Below, piece by piece: positions 25,681 to 34,092 of a DNA stretch of 64,000 nucleotides; position 1 is the first letter of the stretch, and every line of letters begins with the position of its first letter. The notes under the pieces were generated by a model. It saw nothing but the letters and a program-made list of their open reading frames with translations. It was not told the DNA's origin and ran no database searches. Position numbers and translations under genes: made by a program. The stretch spans positions 142,414 through 206,413 of the forward strand of contig CADBHQ010000004.1 in NCBI GenBank assembly GCA_902794535.1, in the 5' to 3' direction. The DNA comes from Fibrobacter succinogenes (lineage in GTDB: Bacteria > Fibrobacterota > Fibrobacteria > Fibrobacterales > Fibrobacteraceae).

Positions 25681-26478
25681 ATGCAAGACTACCCGAAGAC
25701 ACGTGTCCTCATCTCGAACGATGACGGAATCCAGAGTGGCTATATGCTCGCTTTGGCGTGTGCGCTTGTCCCTTATGCGGATGTGTGCGTTTTTGCGCCC
25801 GAAGTGGAGCAGAGCGGGGTAGGACACGCCTTTACAGTTCGGCGTGGGCTTTCGGTCAAAAAAGTGGAAATTCCGGAAAATACGTCAATTGAGGCGTATT
25901 CCATGTCGGGGACTCCTGCCGATTGCGTCAAATTTGCGCTGGGCCATTTTGCGGCCCATGGGCTTACCACCGAGGGGGTCGGTCCGGGTAATTTTGACGT
26001 GTGTTTTTCGGGCGTGAATCTCGGCGAAAATTCCGGTGTGTCGTCGCTCTATTCGGGCACGGTCGCAGGCGCTCGTGAAGCAGCCCTCTGGGGTGTGCCG
26101 GGCATTGCGCTTTCGCTCCGTGGCACGACCGCAAATATGCTCGAAACCGCAAAGGAATTTGCCGTGAAGGTGGTCAAGGACCGCTTGTTCGAACGGATTC
26201 CCGTAGGCGTTTTCTGGAACGTGAATTTTCCAAAGGCTACCGCCGAAACCTTTAAAGGGTTTAAGGCAACCAAGATGGCTCTTGGAATGTTTACTGACCA
26301 CTACTCCCACGAAAATGGACTGTGGCAACTGGATGGCGATAAACTGTGGAACGAACAGCTCAAGGATAGCGACGACTATCTGTTGAATCAGGGCTACGCG
26401 ACGATTACGCCCCACCGTATCGACCAGACCGACGAAGAAAGTTTGAAAATAATAAGTGAAATGATAGAGGAAAACTAA
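25681..26478 (+). CDS. surE: 5'/3'-nucleotidase SurE
   Basis: 265 residues, typical SurE length. It starts RVLISNDDGIQSGYM with the metal-binding ND-D pair (Asn13, Asp14, Asp15). It then has FAPEVEQSGVGHAFTV, YSMSGTPADCVKFAL and FSGVNLGENSGVSSLYSGTVAGAREAAL, all conserved SurE blocks. SurE is a cytoplasmic divalent-metal phosphatase acting on nucleoside monophosphates. The stop overlaps the gyrA start by one base (TAATG), so gyrA translation is likely coupled to surE. Confidence 0.95.
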   Translation: MQDYPKTRVLISNDDGIQSGYMLALACALVPYADVCVFAPEVEQSGVGHAFTVRRGLSVKKVEIPENTSIEAYSMSGTPADCVKFALGHFAAHGLTTEGVGPGNFDVCFSGVNLGENSGVSSLYSGTVAGAREAALWGVPGIALSLRGTTANMLETAKEFAVKVVKDRLFERIPVGVFWNVNFPKATAETFKGFKATKMALGMFTDHYSHENGLWQLDGDKLWNEQLKDSDDYLLNQGYATITPHRIDQTDEESLKIISEMIEEN

Positions 26479-29180
26479 TGTCAGAAGAATTGGTACCAGG
26501 TTCGCAAATCAGGTCCTTGATTGAAAAGGACATGCAGGATTGCTACTTGCGCTATTCCATGAGCGTGATTGTTGCACGTGCCTTGCCTGATGCGCGTGAT
26601 GGCTTTAAGCCGGTGCACCGCCGCGTGATGTACAGTATGCATAAGCTCGGCGTGGTGCCGAACAAGCCGACGGTGAAGTCCGCCCGTATCGTGGGTGACG
26701 TGATCGGTAAGTACCACCCGCATGGCGACTCCGCCGTGTACGAAACCTTGGTGCGTATGGCACAGGATTTCTCGCTGCGCTACCCGCTGGTGTTCGGTCA
26801 AGGTAACTTCGGTTCTATCGACGGTGACGGCGCTGCCGCTATGCGTTACACCGAAGCCAAGATGAACAACATGGGTGCGCTCATGTTGGAAGACTTGGAA
26901 AAAGATACCGTGGACATGGGCCCGAACTTCGACGAATCTTTGGAAGAACCGAAGGTTTTGCCGTCTGCTCTCCCGAACATGCTGGTGAACGGTACCACCG
27001 GTATTGCCGTGGGTATGGCAACCTCGATGGCTCCGCATAACTTGCGCGAAATTGCAAATGCAATTCATGCGGTTGCTGAAAATCCGGATATTTCTGGCGA
27101 AGATCTTTTGCAGTACGTGTCTGGCCCGGACTTCCCGACCGGCGGCGTGATTTGTGGCCGCGCGGGCATCCGCGATGCTTATTTGACGGGACACGGCCGC
27201 GTGCGCGTGCGTGCCCGTACCGAAATCGATGTGGATAGCCGTGGTAAGCCGCGCATTGTCGTCTCCGAAATTCCTTACATGGTCAACAAGGCCGAACTCT
27301 GTAAGAAGATTGCAGAACTCGTGAAGGACAAGCGCGTCGACGGCATTACGGACATTCGTGACGAATCTAGCCGCGAAGGTATGCGCATCGTGATCGAAAT
27401 GCGCAAGGATGTGGTTGCAGAAGTTGTTTTGAATAATTTGTTCAAAAACACGCAGTTGCAGACGACCTTCAGCATCTATAACCTCGCTCTTGTGAACAAC
27501 CTGCCGAAGCTCCTGACTCTCAAGGAACTTATCCAGGTTTACGTGGATCACCGCTTGGAAGTGATCACGCGTTCTACGCAGTTTGACTTGAACAAGGCCG
27601 AAGCTCGTCTCCACATTATCGAAGGTCTGCGTATTGCAACGCAGAATATCGACGAAGTGGTGCAGATTATCAAGTCGAGCCCGACGACCGAAGCAGCGAA
27701 GACGTCTTTGCAGAACCGCTTCAACCTGGACGAAATCCAGTCCCAGGCTATCGTGGACATGCGTCTTGCCCAGCTCACGGGCCTGAACTTGGAAAAGTTG
27801 GAAAACGAATACAACGAACTCGTTGCGACCGTTGCTGACTTGAAGGATATTTTGGAAAAGCGCGAACGCCGCGTGAAGATTATGCTCGATCGTCTCGATG
27901 CAATTGTAGACAAGTGTGGCGATGACCGCCGTACTTCTATTGAAGATGCTGTCGATGACTACGATTACGAAGACCTGATTGCCGAAGAAGAACAGGTGAT
28001 TACGCTCAGCCGCGAAGGCTACATCAAGCGTTTGCCGATCGATACCTTCAAGGCCCAGAACCGTGGCGGCAAGGGCATTATCGGCGCAACTCTCAAGGAA
28101 GAAGACAACGTCGAACAGATCTTTACCGCAAGCACCCACAGCTACCTGCTGGTGTTTACGAACAAGGGTCGCGCTTACTGGACCAAGGTTTACCGCTTGC
28201 CCGAAGGTACTCGCAACGGCAAGGGTCGCCCGATTATCAACTTTATCGGTCTTACCGAAGGCGAAAAGGTACAAGCGATTGTGCCGGTTCGCAAGTTCGG
28301 TGGCTACTTCTGCCTCGTATTTGCAACCAAGAAGGGTGTCATCAACAAGATGGACCTCACCTTGTTCAGCCGTCCGCGCAAGGCGGGCGTGAACGCCATC
28401 AGTTTGGATGAAGACGATGAACTGGTGAAGGTGCAGCTCGTGGGCATGTCTGCCGAAGACTTCAAGGCTAGCCAGGCTGCCGAAGGCGAAGAAGCCGATG
28501 CCGAAGCTGAAACACAGGCTGCCGAGGCCGCCATCGCCGAGGAATCCGAAGACGCCGAAGATATCGAAGGCCGCCCGATTCCGAAGGACCTCTTGATGCT
28601 TGCGACCAAGAACGGTCAGGCCGTGACCTTCCCGATCAGCTGTTTCCGCGCCATGGGCCGCGGCACGCACGGCGTGAAGGGCATTACCTTGGCCGAAGGC
28701 GACGAAGTGATTTCTCTGTTGTGGCTCAAGGCAGGCAACAAGATCGTGACCATCACTGAAAACGGTTACGGCAAGCGCAGCGAACCTTCTACTTACCGCA
28801 TCACCCGTCGCGGTAGCAAGGGCGTGCGTAACCTGAACGTGACCGACAAGGTGGGCGCAGCCGTATTCGTCGAAAGCGTCGCAGATGACTACGACTTGAT
28901 CATTACCAGCCGCGAAGGCCAGGTGATTCGTATCAAGGCCGCCGATATCCGCCTCACGGGCCGTAACGCCCAGGGTGTCAAGGCCATCAGCCTTCGCGAA
29001 GGCGACGTGGTGCAAGACGCTACCGCACTCCCGAGCGTCGAAGATATCGAACAGGATAGCGCCGAGGCGAAGGAAACCTTCGACAAGGTGGAAGGCGTCG
29101 AAGTCGACGACGATTCTGTCGAAAAGATCGAAGACAAGCCGGAACAGCAGATTGGAGTTCCTTCTTCTGACGAAGAATAG
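26478..29180 (+). CDS. gyrA: DNA gyrase subunit A
   Basis: 900 residues. The N-terminal DNA-cleavage domain has AMRYTEAKM with catalytic Tyr124 and YHPHGDSAVYETLVRMAQ. In that quinolone-resistance region Ser85 and Glu89 correspond to E. coli Ser83 and Asp87, so the Ser is wild-type. The GyrA box is QNRGGKG in the beta-pinwheel C-terminal domain. That domain carries an acidic Ala/Glu-rich insertion of about 45 residues (about 660-700) and an acidic tail. With GyrB it supercoils DNA. No gyrB is in the window. Confidence 0.97.
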   Translation: MSEELVPGSQIRSLIEKDMQDCYLRYSMSVIVARALPDARDGFKPVHRRVMYSMHKLGVVPNKPTVKSARIVGDVIGKYHPHGDSAVYETLVRMAQDFSLRYPLVFGQGNFGSIDGDGAAAMRYTEAKMNNMGALMLEDLEKDTVDMGPNFDESLEEPKVLPSALPNMLVNGTTGIAVGMATSMAPHNLREIANAIHAVAENPDISGEDLLQYVSGPDFPTGGVICGRAGIRDAYLTGHGRVRVRARTEIDVDSRGKPRIVVSEIPYMVNKAELCKKIAELVKDKRVDGITDIRDESSREGMRIVIEMRKDVVAEVVLNNLFKNTQLQTTFSIYNLALVNNLPKLLTLKELIQVYVDHRLEVITRSTQFDLNKAEARLHIIEGLRIATQNIDEVVQIIKSSPTTEAAKTSLQNRFNLDEIQSQAIVDMRLAQLTGLNLEKLENEYNELVATVADLKDILEKRERRVKIMLDRLDAIVDKCGDDRRTSIEDAVDDYDYEDLIAEEEQVITLSREGYIKRLPIDTFKAQNRGGKGIIGATLKEEDNVEQIFTASTHSYLLVFTNKGRAYWTKVYRLPEGTRNGKGRPIINFIGLTEGEKVQAIVPVRKFGGYFCLVFATKKGVINKMDLTLFSRPRKAGVNAISLDEDDELVKVQLVGMSAEDFKASQAAEGEEADAEAETQAAEAAIAEESEDAEDIEGRPIPKDLLMLATKNGQAVTFPISCFRAMGRGTHGVKGITLAEGDEVISLLWLKAGNKIVTITENGYGKRSEPSTYRITRRGSKGVRNLNVTDKVGAAVFVESVADDYDLIITSREGQVIRIKAADIRLTGRNAQGVKAISLREGDVVQDATALPSVEDIEQDSAEAKETFDKVEGVEVDDDSVEKIEDKPEQQIGVPSSDEE

Positions 29181-29229
29181 CTCCAAATTCCGCTAAATAA
29201 AGCCGTTTTCGGCACTTTGTAAATCTTTT

Positions 29230-29260
29230 GCCGTTGTTTCTAGGAACAACGGCAATTCTT
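29230..29260. promoter_or_regulatory. inverted repeat upstream of xynC (copy A)
   Basis: gccgttgtt (29230-29238) pairs with aacaacggc (29245-29253), followed by an A/T-rich tract with TATATAAAG. It could end gyrA transcription. However, a near-copy at the same distance before the second xylanase follows a separate terminator, so a shared regulatory role is more likely. Confidence 0.55.
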
Positions 29261-29331
29261 ATATATAAAGTTGAATTAGATGGGGCCGGATATATTTTTG
29301 ATGTTAGAGGATCTTTTGATAGGAGACTAAA

Positions 29332-31182
29332 ATGAAAACTCTATTCAAATCTGGCGTCAAAGTTGGTTTGGCTTTGACCTTGGGTGTAGCCGGAGCTTAT
29401 GCTCAGGACTTCTGCAGCAACGCTAAACATTCTGGCCAATCTGTGCAGATTTCTTCGAACAAAGTCGGTCAAATCGGTGATATCGGTTACGAACTTTGGG
29501 ACGAAAACGGCCATGGCGGTAGCGCTACGTTCTATAGCGATGGTTCCATGGATTGTACCATTACGGGCGCCAAGGACTATCTCTGCCGTGCAGGTCTTTC
29601 CCTCGGCAGTAACAAGACCTATAAGGAGCTTGGCGGCGACATGATTGCCGAATTCAAGCTCGTGAAGACTCAGGCTCAAAATGTGGGTTACTCCTACATC
29701 GGTGTTTATGGCTGGATGGAAGGCGTTCCCGGAACTGCTAGTAACCTGGTCGAATACTATGTGATTGATAATACCCTCGCCAATGACATGCCGGGTAGCT
29801 GGATTGGTAACGAAAGAAAGGGTACCATTACGGTTGATGGCGGTACCTACACGGTTTACCGCAATACCCGTACGGGTCCGGCTATTAAGAATAGCGGCAA
29901 CGTGACATTCTATCAGTATTTCAGCGTGCGTACTTCTCCGCGTGACTGCGGTTCCATCAATATTTCCGAACACATGAGACAGTGGGAAAAGATGGGCATG
30001 ACCATGGGTAAGCTTTACGAAGCCAAGGTGCTTGGTGAAGCCGGTAACGTGAATGGCGAAGTCCGCAACGGTCGTATGGACTTCCCCCATGCCAAGGTCT
30101 ATGTGTCTAATGGCAGCAGTGGTGGCGACACTCCGAAGTCTAGCTCTTCTGCTGCTGTAGCAAAGTCCAGCTCTTCTAAGGGCAATGGCGGCTCTACTTC
30201 CGGCACAATTGATGCCTGTAAGGATAAGATGGGCCATGAAGGCAAGGAAACGAGGACCCAGGGCCAGAACAACTCGAGCGTGACGGGTAATGTCGGCAGC
30301 TCTCCGTACCACTATGAAATCTGGTACCAGGGCGGCAACAACTCCATGACGTTCTACGACAATGGTACTTACAAGGCCAGCTGGAACGGCACCAACGACT
30401 TCCTTGCCCGTGTCGGCTTCAAGTATGACGAAAAATCGACATACAGTGATGTTGGCCCCATCGATGCATACTTCAATTGGAGTAAGCAGGGTAATGCCGG
30501 TGGCTACAACTACATCGGTATCTATGGTTGGACGGTTGATCCGCTCGTAGAATACTACATCGTGGACGACTGGTTCAGCGAACCGGGTCCGAACCTCTTG
30601 GGTTCCAAGAAGGGCGAGTTCACGGTTGATGGCGCTACCTATGAAGTTTATCAGAACATGCGCTACAACGCCCCCTCTATCAAGGGTGACCAGACCTTCC
30701 CGCAGTTCTTCAGCAAGCGTAAGGGAGCTCGTTCTTGCGGCCATATCGATATTACCGCTCACTTCAAGAAGTGGGAAGAACTCGGCATGAAGATGGGTAA
30801 GATGTACGAAGCCAAGGTGCTCGTTGAAGCCGGTGGCGGTTCGGGTTCGTTCGACGTCTCCTACTTCAAGATGACCGACAAGAAGCATCCTCTTGCCGAA
30901 CCGGAACCGGAATCCAGCAGCGAAGAAGCTAAGTCTAGCTCTAGCGAAAAGGTGAAGAGCTCTTCTAGCCAGGGTACTATCGGTATCGCTCCGGTGGAAT
31001 TTGCAGTGCACGAAATCAGCGGCAAGTTCCAGGTGCTCGACATGCAGGGCCGTTACCTGGGTACTGTGGAAATGCAGGCCGGCAGCGACATGAAGGACGT
31101 GCTGTTCGCCAAGTTCCATAAGCCGGGTGTGTACATGGTCAAGCAGGGTAGCTACCTGAACACCGTCAGGGTCAACCGCTAA
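29332..31182 (+). CDS. xynC: GH11 endo-1,4-beta-xylanase with two catalytic domains
   Basis: 616 residues, matching the two-GH11-domain XynC of F. succinogenes in length and layout. A signal peptide ends GAYA. GH11 domain 1 spans about 25-260 with nucleophile Glu141 (LVEYYVIDN) and acid/base Glu236 (VLGEAGNVNG). A Ser/Lys linker follows at about 262-290. Domain 2 spans about 295-530 with Glu407 (LVEYYIVDD) and Glu499 (VLVEAGGGSG). A second Ser-rich linker precedes a C-terminal domain of about 65 residues (FQVLDMQGRYLG, then GVYMVKQGSY) resembling a type IX sorting tail. It cleaves xylan outside the cell. AGGAG lies before the ATG. Domain 1 is nearly identical to the catalytic domain of the next gene. 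Confidence 0.93.
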   Translation: MKTLFKSGVKVGLALTLGVAGAYAQDFCSNAKHSGQSVQISSNKVGQIGDIGYELWDENGHGGSATFYSDGSMDCTITGAKDYLCRAGLSLGSNKTYKELGGDMIAEFKLVKTQAQNVGYSYIGVYGWMEGVPGTASNLVEYYVIDNTLANDMPGSWIGNERKGTITVDGGTYTVYRNTRTGPAIKNSGNVTFYQYFSVRTSPRDCGSINISEHMRQWEKMGMTMGKLYEAKVLGEAGNVNGEVRNGRMDFPHAKVYVSNGSSGGDTPKSSSSAAVAKSSSSKGNGGSTSGTIDACKDKMGHEGKETRTQGQNNSSVTGNVGSSPYHYEIWYQGGNNSMTFYDNGTYKASWNGTNDFLARVGFKYDEKSTYSDVGPIDAYFNWSKQGNAGGYNYIGIYGWTVDPLVEYYIVDDWFSEPGPNLLGSKKGEFTVDGATYEVYQNMRYNAPSIKGDQTFPQFFSKRKGARSCGHIDITAHFKKWEELGMKMGKMYEAKVLVEAGGGSGSFDVSYFKMTDKKHPLAEPEPESSSEEAKSSSSEKVKSSSSQGTIGIAPVEFAVHEISGKFQVLDMQGRYLGTVEMQAGSDMKDVLFAKFHKPGVYMVKQGSYLNTVRVNR

Positions 31183-31241
31183 AAAGTTTCCACAATTTTC
31201 AGGAAAATCCCGAAAAATACTCCAAATTTTGTGGAAAAAGG

Positions 31242-31271
31242 CGCCTCACACATGTTGTGGGGCGTTTTTTT
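31242..31271 (+). terminator. terminator after xynC
   Basis: cgcctcaca (31242-31250), loop catgt, tgtggggcg (31256-31264), then seven T. It is a strong intrinsic terminator. Confidence 0.85.
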
Positions 31272-31337
31272 ATATGCGGAGAAAAACTCGGCTTTAAGTC
31301 CTAAAATTGGCCTTTTTGTGTAAGAAAAAGCCAATTC

Positions 31338-31361
31338 GGTGTTGTTTTTTACAACAACGCC
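31338..31361. promoter_or_regulatory. inverted repeat upstream of the GH11-CBM6 gene (copy B)
   Basis: ggtgttgtt (31338-31346) pairs with aacaacgcc (31353-31361) with one G-T pair, then TTTATATGG. It corresponds to the repeat at 29230-29253 upstream of xynC. The gaps to the start codons are 87 and 78 bases, respectively. Confidence 0.55.
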
Positions 31362-31448
31362 ATTTATATGGATGCTATTCCAAATTAGACTAAATAGATA
31401 TAACTTTGGATTAGAGGTTAAAACGGGATTTTTCTTAAGGAGTATACC

Positions 31449-32942
31449 ATGAAATCCAATCTTTTTGTTAAAACAGGGCTTGTTCTAGCCCTTGGTATGT
31501 CCGGAGCGTTTGCTCAGGATTTCTGCAGCAATGCATCTCATTCCGGCCAGAAAGTGACGATTACTTCGAACCAGACTGGTAAAATCGGCGATATCGGTTA
31601 CGAACTCTGGGACGAAAACGGCCATGGTGGCAGTGCTACGTTCTATAGCGATGGTTCCATGGATTGTTCCATTACGGGAGCCAAGGACTATCTCTGCCGC
31701 GCCGGTCTTTCCCTTGGTAGTAACAAGACTTATAAGCAGCTTGATGGCGACATGATTGCCGAATTCAAGCTCGTGAAGTCTCCGGCACAAAATGTGGGTT
31801 ACTCCTACATTGGTGTGTACGGCTGGATGGAAGGCGTTTCTGGAACGGCTAGCAGATTGGTCGAATACTACGTGATCGATAACACCCTCGCTAACGATAT
31901 GCCGGGTAGCTGGATCGGTAACGAAAGAAAGGGTACCATTACAGTTGATGGCGGTACTTATACGGTTTACCGCAATACCCGTACGGGTCCGGCTATTAAG
32001 AACAGCGGCAACGTGCAGTTCTACCAGTACTTCAGTGTCCGTACTTCTCCGCGTGACTGCGGCTCCATCAATATTTCCGAACACATGAGACAGTGGGAAA
32101 AGATGGGCATGGAAATGGGCGTGCTCTATGAAGCCAAGGTGCTTGGTGAAGCGGGCAACGTCAATGGCGAAGTTCGCAATGGCCGTATGGACTTCCCCCA
32201 TGCTCGCGTTTATGTAGGCGAATATGTTCCGCCTGAACCGCCGAAGCCGATTGAACGCAAGGCGTTTGGTGGTACCCCGGCTTCTATTCCGGGTATTGTC
32301 GAAGCTGAAAACTTTGACGAAGGTAACCAGGATTCTACCTATGGCAACTCCAGTGTAAGTTCGAGTGCTGAAGTCGATAAGGATTACCGTGGTTCCGATT
32401 ACAGCAATATCGGTATTGTGAACAGCGGTACTGGCAAGGCTATCGGTTATACGAGTGCCGACCAGTGGATGGAATATACCGTGAATGTTGCTGAAGATGG
32501 TGAATACGATATCGTGGCTTCTGTTTCGAATGGTTCCGGTGCTGGCAAGTTGAACCTCGCTATCGATGGCAAGCAGATTGCTTCGCTCTCCTTCACGGGT
32601 ACAAGCAACGACTGGGATGCCTATGAAGACGCTACCGGTAAGGCTACGCTCACCAAGGGTCAGCATGTTCTTCGCATCACGATTGCCAACGACAACACCA
32701 ACGTTGACTACGTGAAGTTCAGCAAGGATGGTGGTGAACCGCTGGCTATCGCAGCCGATCTTCGCTTGAACGCTGCTGGAAAGACCTACCAGGTGTTTGA
32801 CATGCAGGGTCGCGCTCTCGGCAAGGTCGATGTTGCCGCCGGTGCTTCCATCGCTGACGCTCTCTTTGCTAAGTTCCAGCAGACCGGTGTCTACATGGTG
32901 AAGCAGGGTAACAAGCTCAATCTGGTACGCGTGATTCAGTAA
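31449..32942 (+). CDS. GH11 endo-1,4-beta-xylanase with CBM6
   Basis: 497 residues with signal peptide to GAFA. One GH11 domain (about 24-258) has nucleophile Glu139 (LVEYYVIDN) and acid/base Glu234 (VLGEAGNVNG). After a short Pro/Glu linker comes a CBM6 (about 275-425): IPGIVEAENFDEGNQ, GYTSADQWMEYTVNVAEDGEY and TNVDYVKF, the family's start, middle and end motifs. The C-terminal tail (YQVFDMQGRALG, then GVYMVKQGNKLN) is of the same kind as in xynC. CBM6 modules bind xylan or amorphous cellulose. AAGGAG precedes the ATG. The GH11 domain closely copies domain 1 of xynC, pointing to duplication with module exchange. Confidence 0.93.
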   Translation: MKSNLFVKTGLVLALGMSGAFAQDFCSNASHSGQKVTITSNQTGKIGDIGYELWDENGHGGSATFYSDGSMDCSITGAKDYLCRAGLSLGSNKTYKQLDGDMIAEFKLVKSPAQNVGYSYIGVYGWMEGVSGTASRLVEYYVIDNTLANDMPGSWIGNERKGTITVDGGTYTVYRNTRTGPAIKNSGNVQFYQYFSVRTSPRDCGSINISEHMRQWEKMGMEMGVLYEAKVLGEAGNVNGEVRNGRMDFPHARVYVGEYVPPEPPKPIERKAFGGTPASIPGIVEAENFDEGNQDSTYGNSSVSSSAEVDKDYRGSDYSNIGIVNSGTGKAIGYTSADQWMEYTVNVAEDGEYDIVASVSNGSGAGKLNLAIDGKQIASLSFTGTSNDWDAYEDATGKATLTKGQHVLRITIANDNTNVDYVKFSKDGGEPLAIAADLRLNAAGKTYQVFDMQGRALGKVDVAAGASIADALFAKFQQTGVYMVKQGNKLNLVRVIQ

Positions 32943-32983
32943 AACTTAACATCCAAATGCTCCTATATTGTGGATGAAAAGGC

Positions 32984-33008
32984 GCCCCGCAAATGCGGGG
33001 TGTTTTTC
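32984..33008 (+). terminator. terminator after the GH11-CBM6 gene
   Basis: ccccgc (32986-32991), loop aaat, gcgggg (32996-33001), extended by further pairs and followed by a T-run. Confidence 0.85.
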
Positions 33009-33009
33009 T

Positions 33010-33017
33010 ATATTAGC
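33010..33017 (+). promoter_or_regulatory. -7-like box TATATTAG before rfbD
   Basis: It lies 17 bases before the ATG at 33035, with AGAGG between. It belongs to the group with a normal short leader and Shine-Dalgarno sequence. Confidence 0.4.
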
Positions 33018-33034
33018 GCAAAGAGGTATAAATC

Positions 33035-33949
33035 ATGAAATTCTTTGTGACAGGTGTTGGTGGCCAGCTGGGTCACGATGTAATGAATGAACTTGCGAAG
33101 CGTGGGCACACGGGTGTGGGCTCTGACATGGCGCCTGCCTATAGCGGTGTCGCCGACGGTTCTGCCGTCACGACCATGCCTTACGTGCAGCTCGACATTA
33201 CAGATTCTGCTGCGGTCGACAAGGTTCTTTCTGAAATCAATCCCGATGCCGTGATTCACTGCGCCGCATGGACTGCAGTCGACATGGCCGAAGACGATGC
33301 CAACGTGGCGAAGGTTCGCGCGGTCAACGCCGGCGGTACCCAGAACATCGCCAACGCCTGCAAAAAGCTCGGCTGCAAGATGACCTACATCAGCACCGAC
33401 TACGTGTTCAATGGTCAGGGTACGGAACCTTGGCAGCCCGATTGCAAGGATTATAAACCTCTCAATGTTTACGGCCAGACCAAGCTTGAAGGCGAACTCG
33501 CCGTCGCCAATACGCTTGACAAGTACTTCATTGTGCGAATCGCTTGGGTGTTCGGCCTGAACGGCAAGAATTTTATCAAGACCATGCTGAACGTGGGCAA
33601 GACTCACGATACCGTGCGCGTGGTGAACGACCAGATTGGCACGCCCACCTACACGCTCGACCTTTCGCGCTTGCTCATCGACATGAACGAAACCGAAAAG
33701 TACGGCTACTACCACGCCACCAACGAAGGCGGATTCATTAGCTGGTATGACTTTACCTGCGAAATCTACAAGCAGGCCGGGCTTACCACGAAGGTGCTGC
33801 CGGTGACGACAGCCGAATATGGCCTGAGCAAGGCCGCGCGCCCCTTCAACAGCCGCCTCGACAAGAGCAAGCTCGTTGCAAACGGTTTCAAGCCGCTCCC
33901 GACGTGGCAAGACGCCCTCGCTCGCTACCTCAAGGAAATCGGAGGCTAG
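33035..33949 (+). CDS. rfbD: dTDP-4-dehydrorhamnose reductase
   Basis: 304 residues, family-typical length. The N-terminal nucleotide-binding loop is GVGGQLG (7-13). Then come VIHCAAWTAVDMAEDD, the Ser-Thr in YISTDYVFNG, and the short-chain dehydrogenase YGQTK motif with catalytic Tyr and Lys. It makes dTDP-L-rhamnose with NAD(P)H, the last step before rhamnose enters envelope glycans. The other rml/rfb genes are not in the window. It is first in an apparent operon with the zinc-ribbon protein (2-base gap) and hrpA. Confidence 0.93.
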   Translation: MKFFVTGVGGQLGHDVMNELAKRGHTGVGSDMAPAYSGVADGSAVTTMPYVQLDITDSAAVDKVLSEINPDAVIHCAAWTAVDMAEDDANVAKVRAVNAGGTQNIANACKKLGCKMTYISTDYVFNGQGTEPWQPDCKDYKPLNVYGQTKLEGELAVANTLDKYFIVRIAWVFGLNGKNFIKTMLNVGKTHDTVRVVNDQIGTPTYTLDLSRLLIDMNETEKYGYYHATNEGGFISWYDFTCEIYKQAGLTTKVLPVTTAEYGLSKAARPFNSRLDKSKLVANGFKPLPTWQDALARYLKEIGG

Positions 33950-33951
33950 CC

Positions 33952-34092
33952 ATGGAAGAAAAACAGACTTACCGCGAAGTAATGCCGGGCGAGCTCCCGT
34001 GCGAAGTGCCGGAATGCGACGGCGTGATGGTCGTTGATCCCGATAACAGCTACAAGCTGACCTGCGACAAGTGCGGTCATATTAAGGAATGA
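33952..34092 (+). CDS. 46-residue zinc-ribbon-like protein
   Basis: A very small protein with two Cys pairs, LPCEVPECDG and LTCDKCGH, spaced as in rubredoxin-like or zinc-ribbon knuckles. The start at 33952 (MEEKQTYREV) is 2 bases after the rfbD stop, with GGAGG at 33941-33945. It overlaps hrpA by 4 bases (ATGA). It probably binds one zinc ion. No function can be assigned; coupling to hrpA suggests a nucleic-acid role, which is inference. Confidence 0.75.
   Translation: MEEKQTYREVMPGELPCEVPECDGVMVVDPDNSYKLTCDKCGHIKE

Noticed and set aside
26481..29186. A 901-codon ORF antisense to gyrA.
   Set aside because: Its frame mirrors gyrA codons, its protein has no recognisable motif, and gyrA on the other strand is certain. 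It is an effect of biased codon usage.
29341..31119. A 592-codon antisense ORF opposite xynC.
   Set aside because: Mirror image of the xylanase repeats; the same arrangement occurs opposite the second xylanase.
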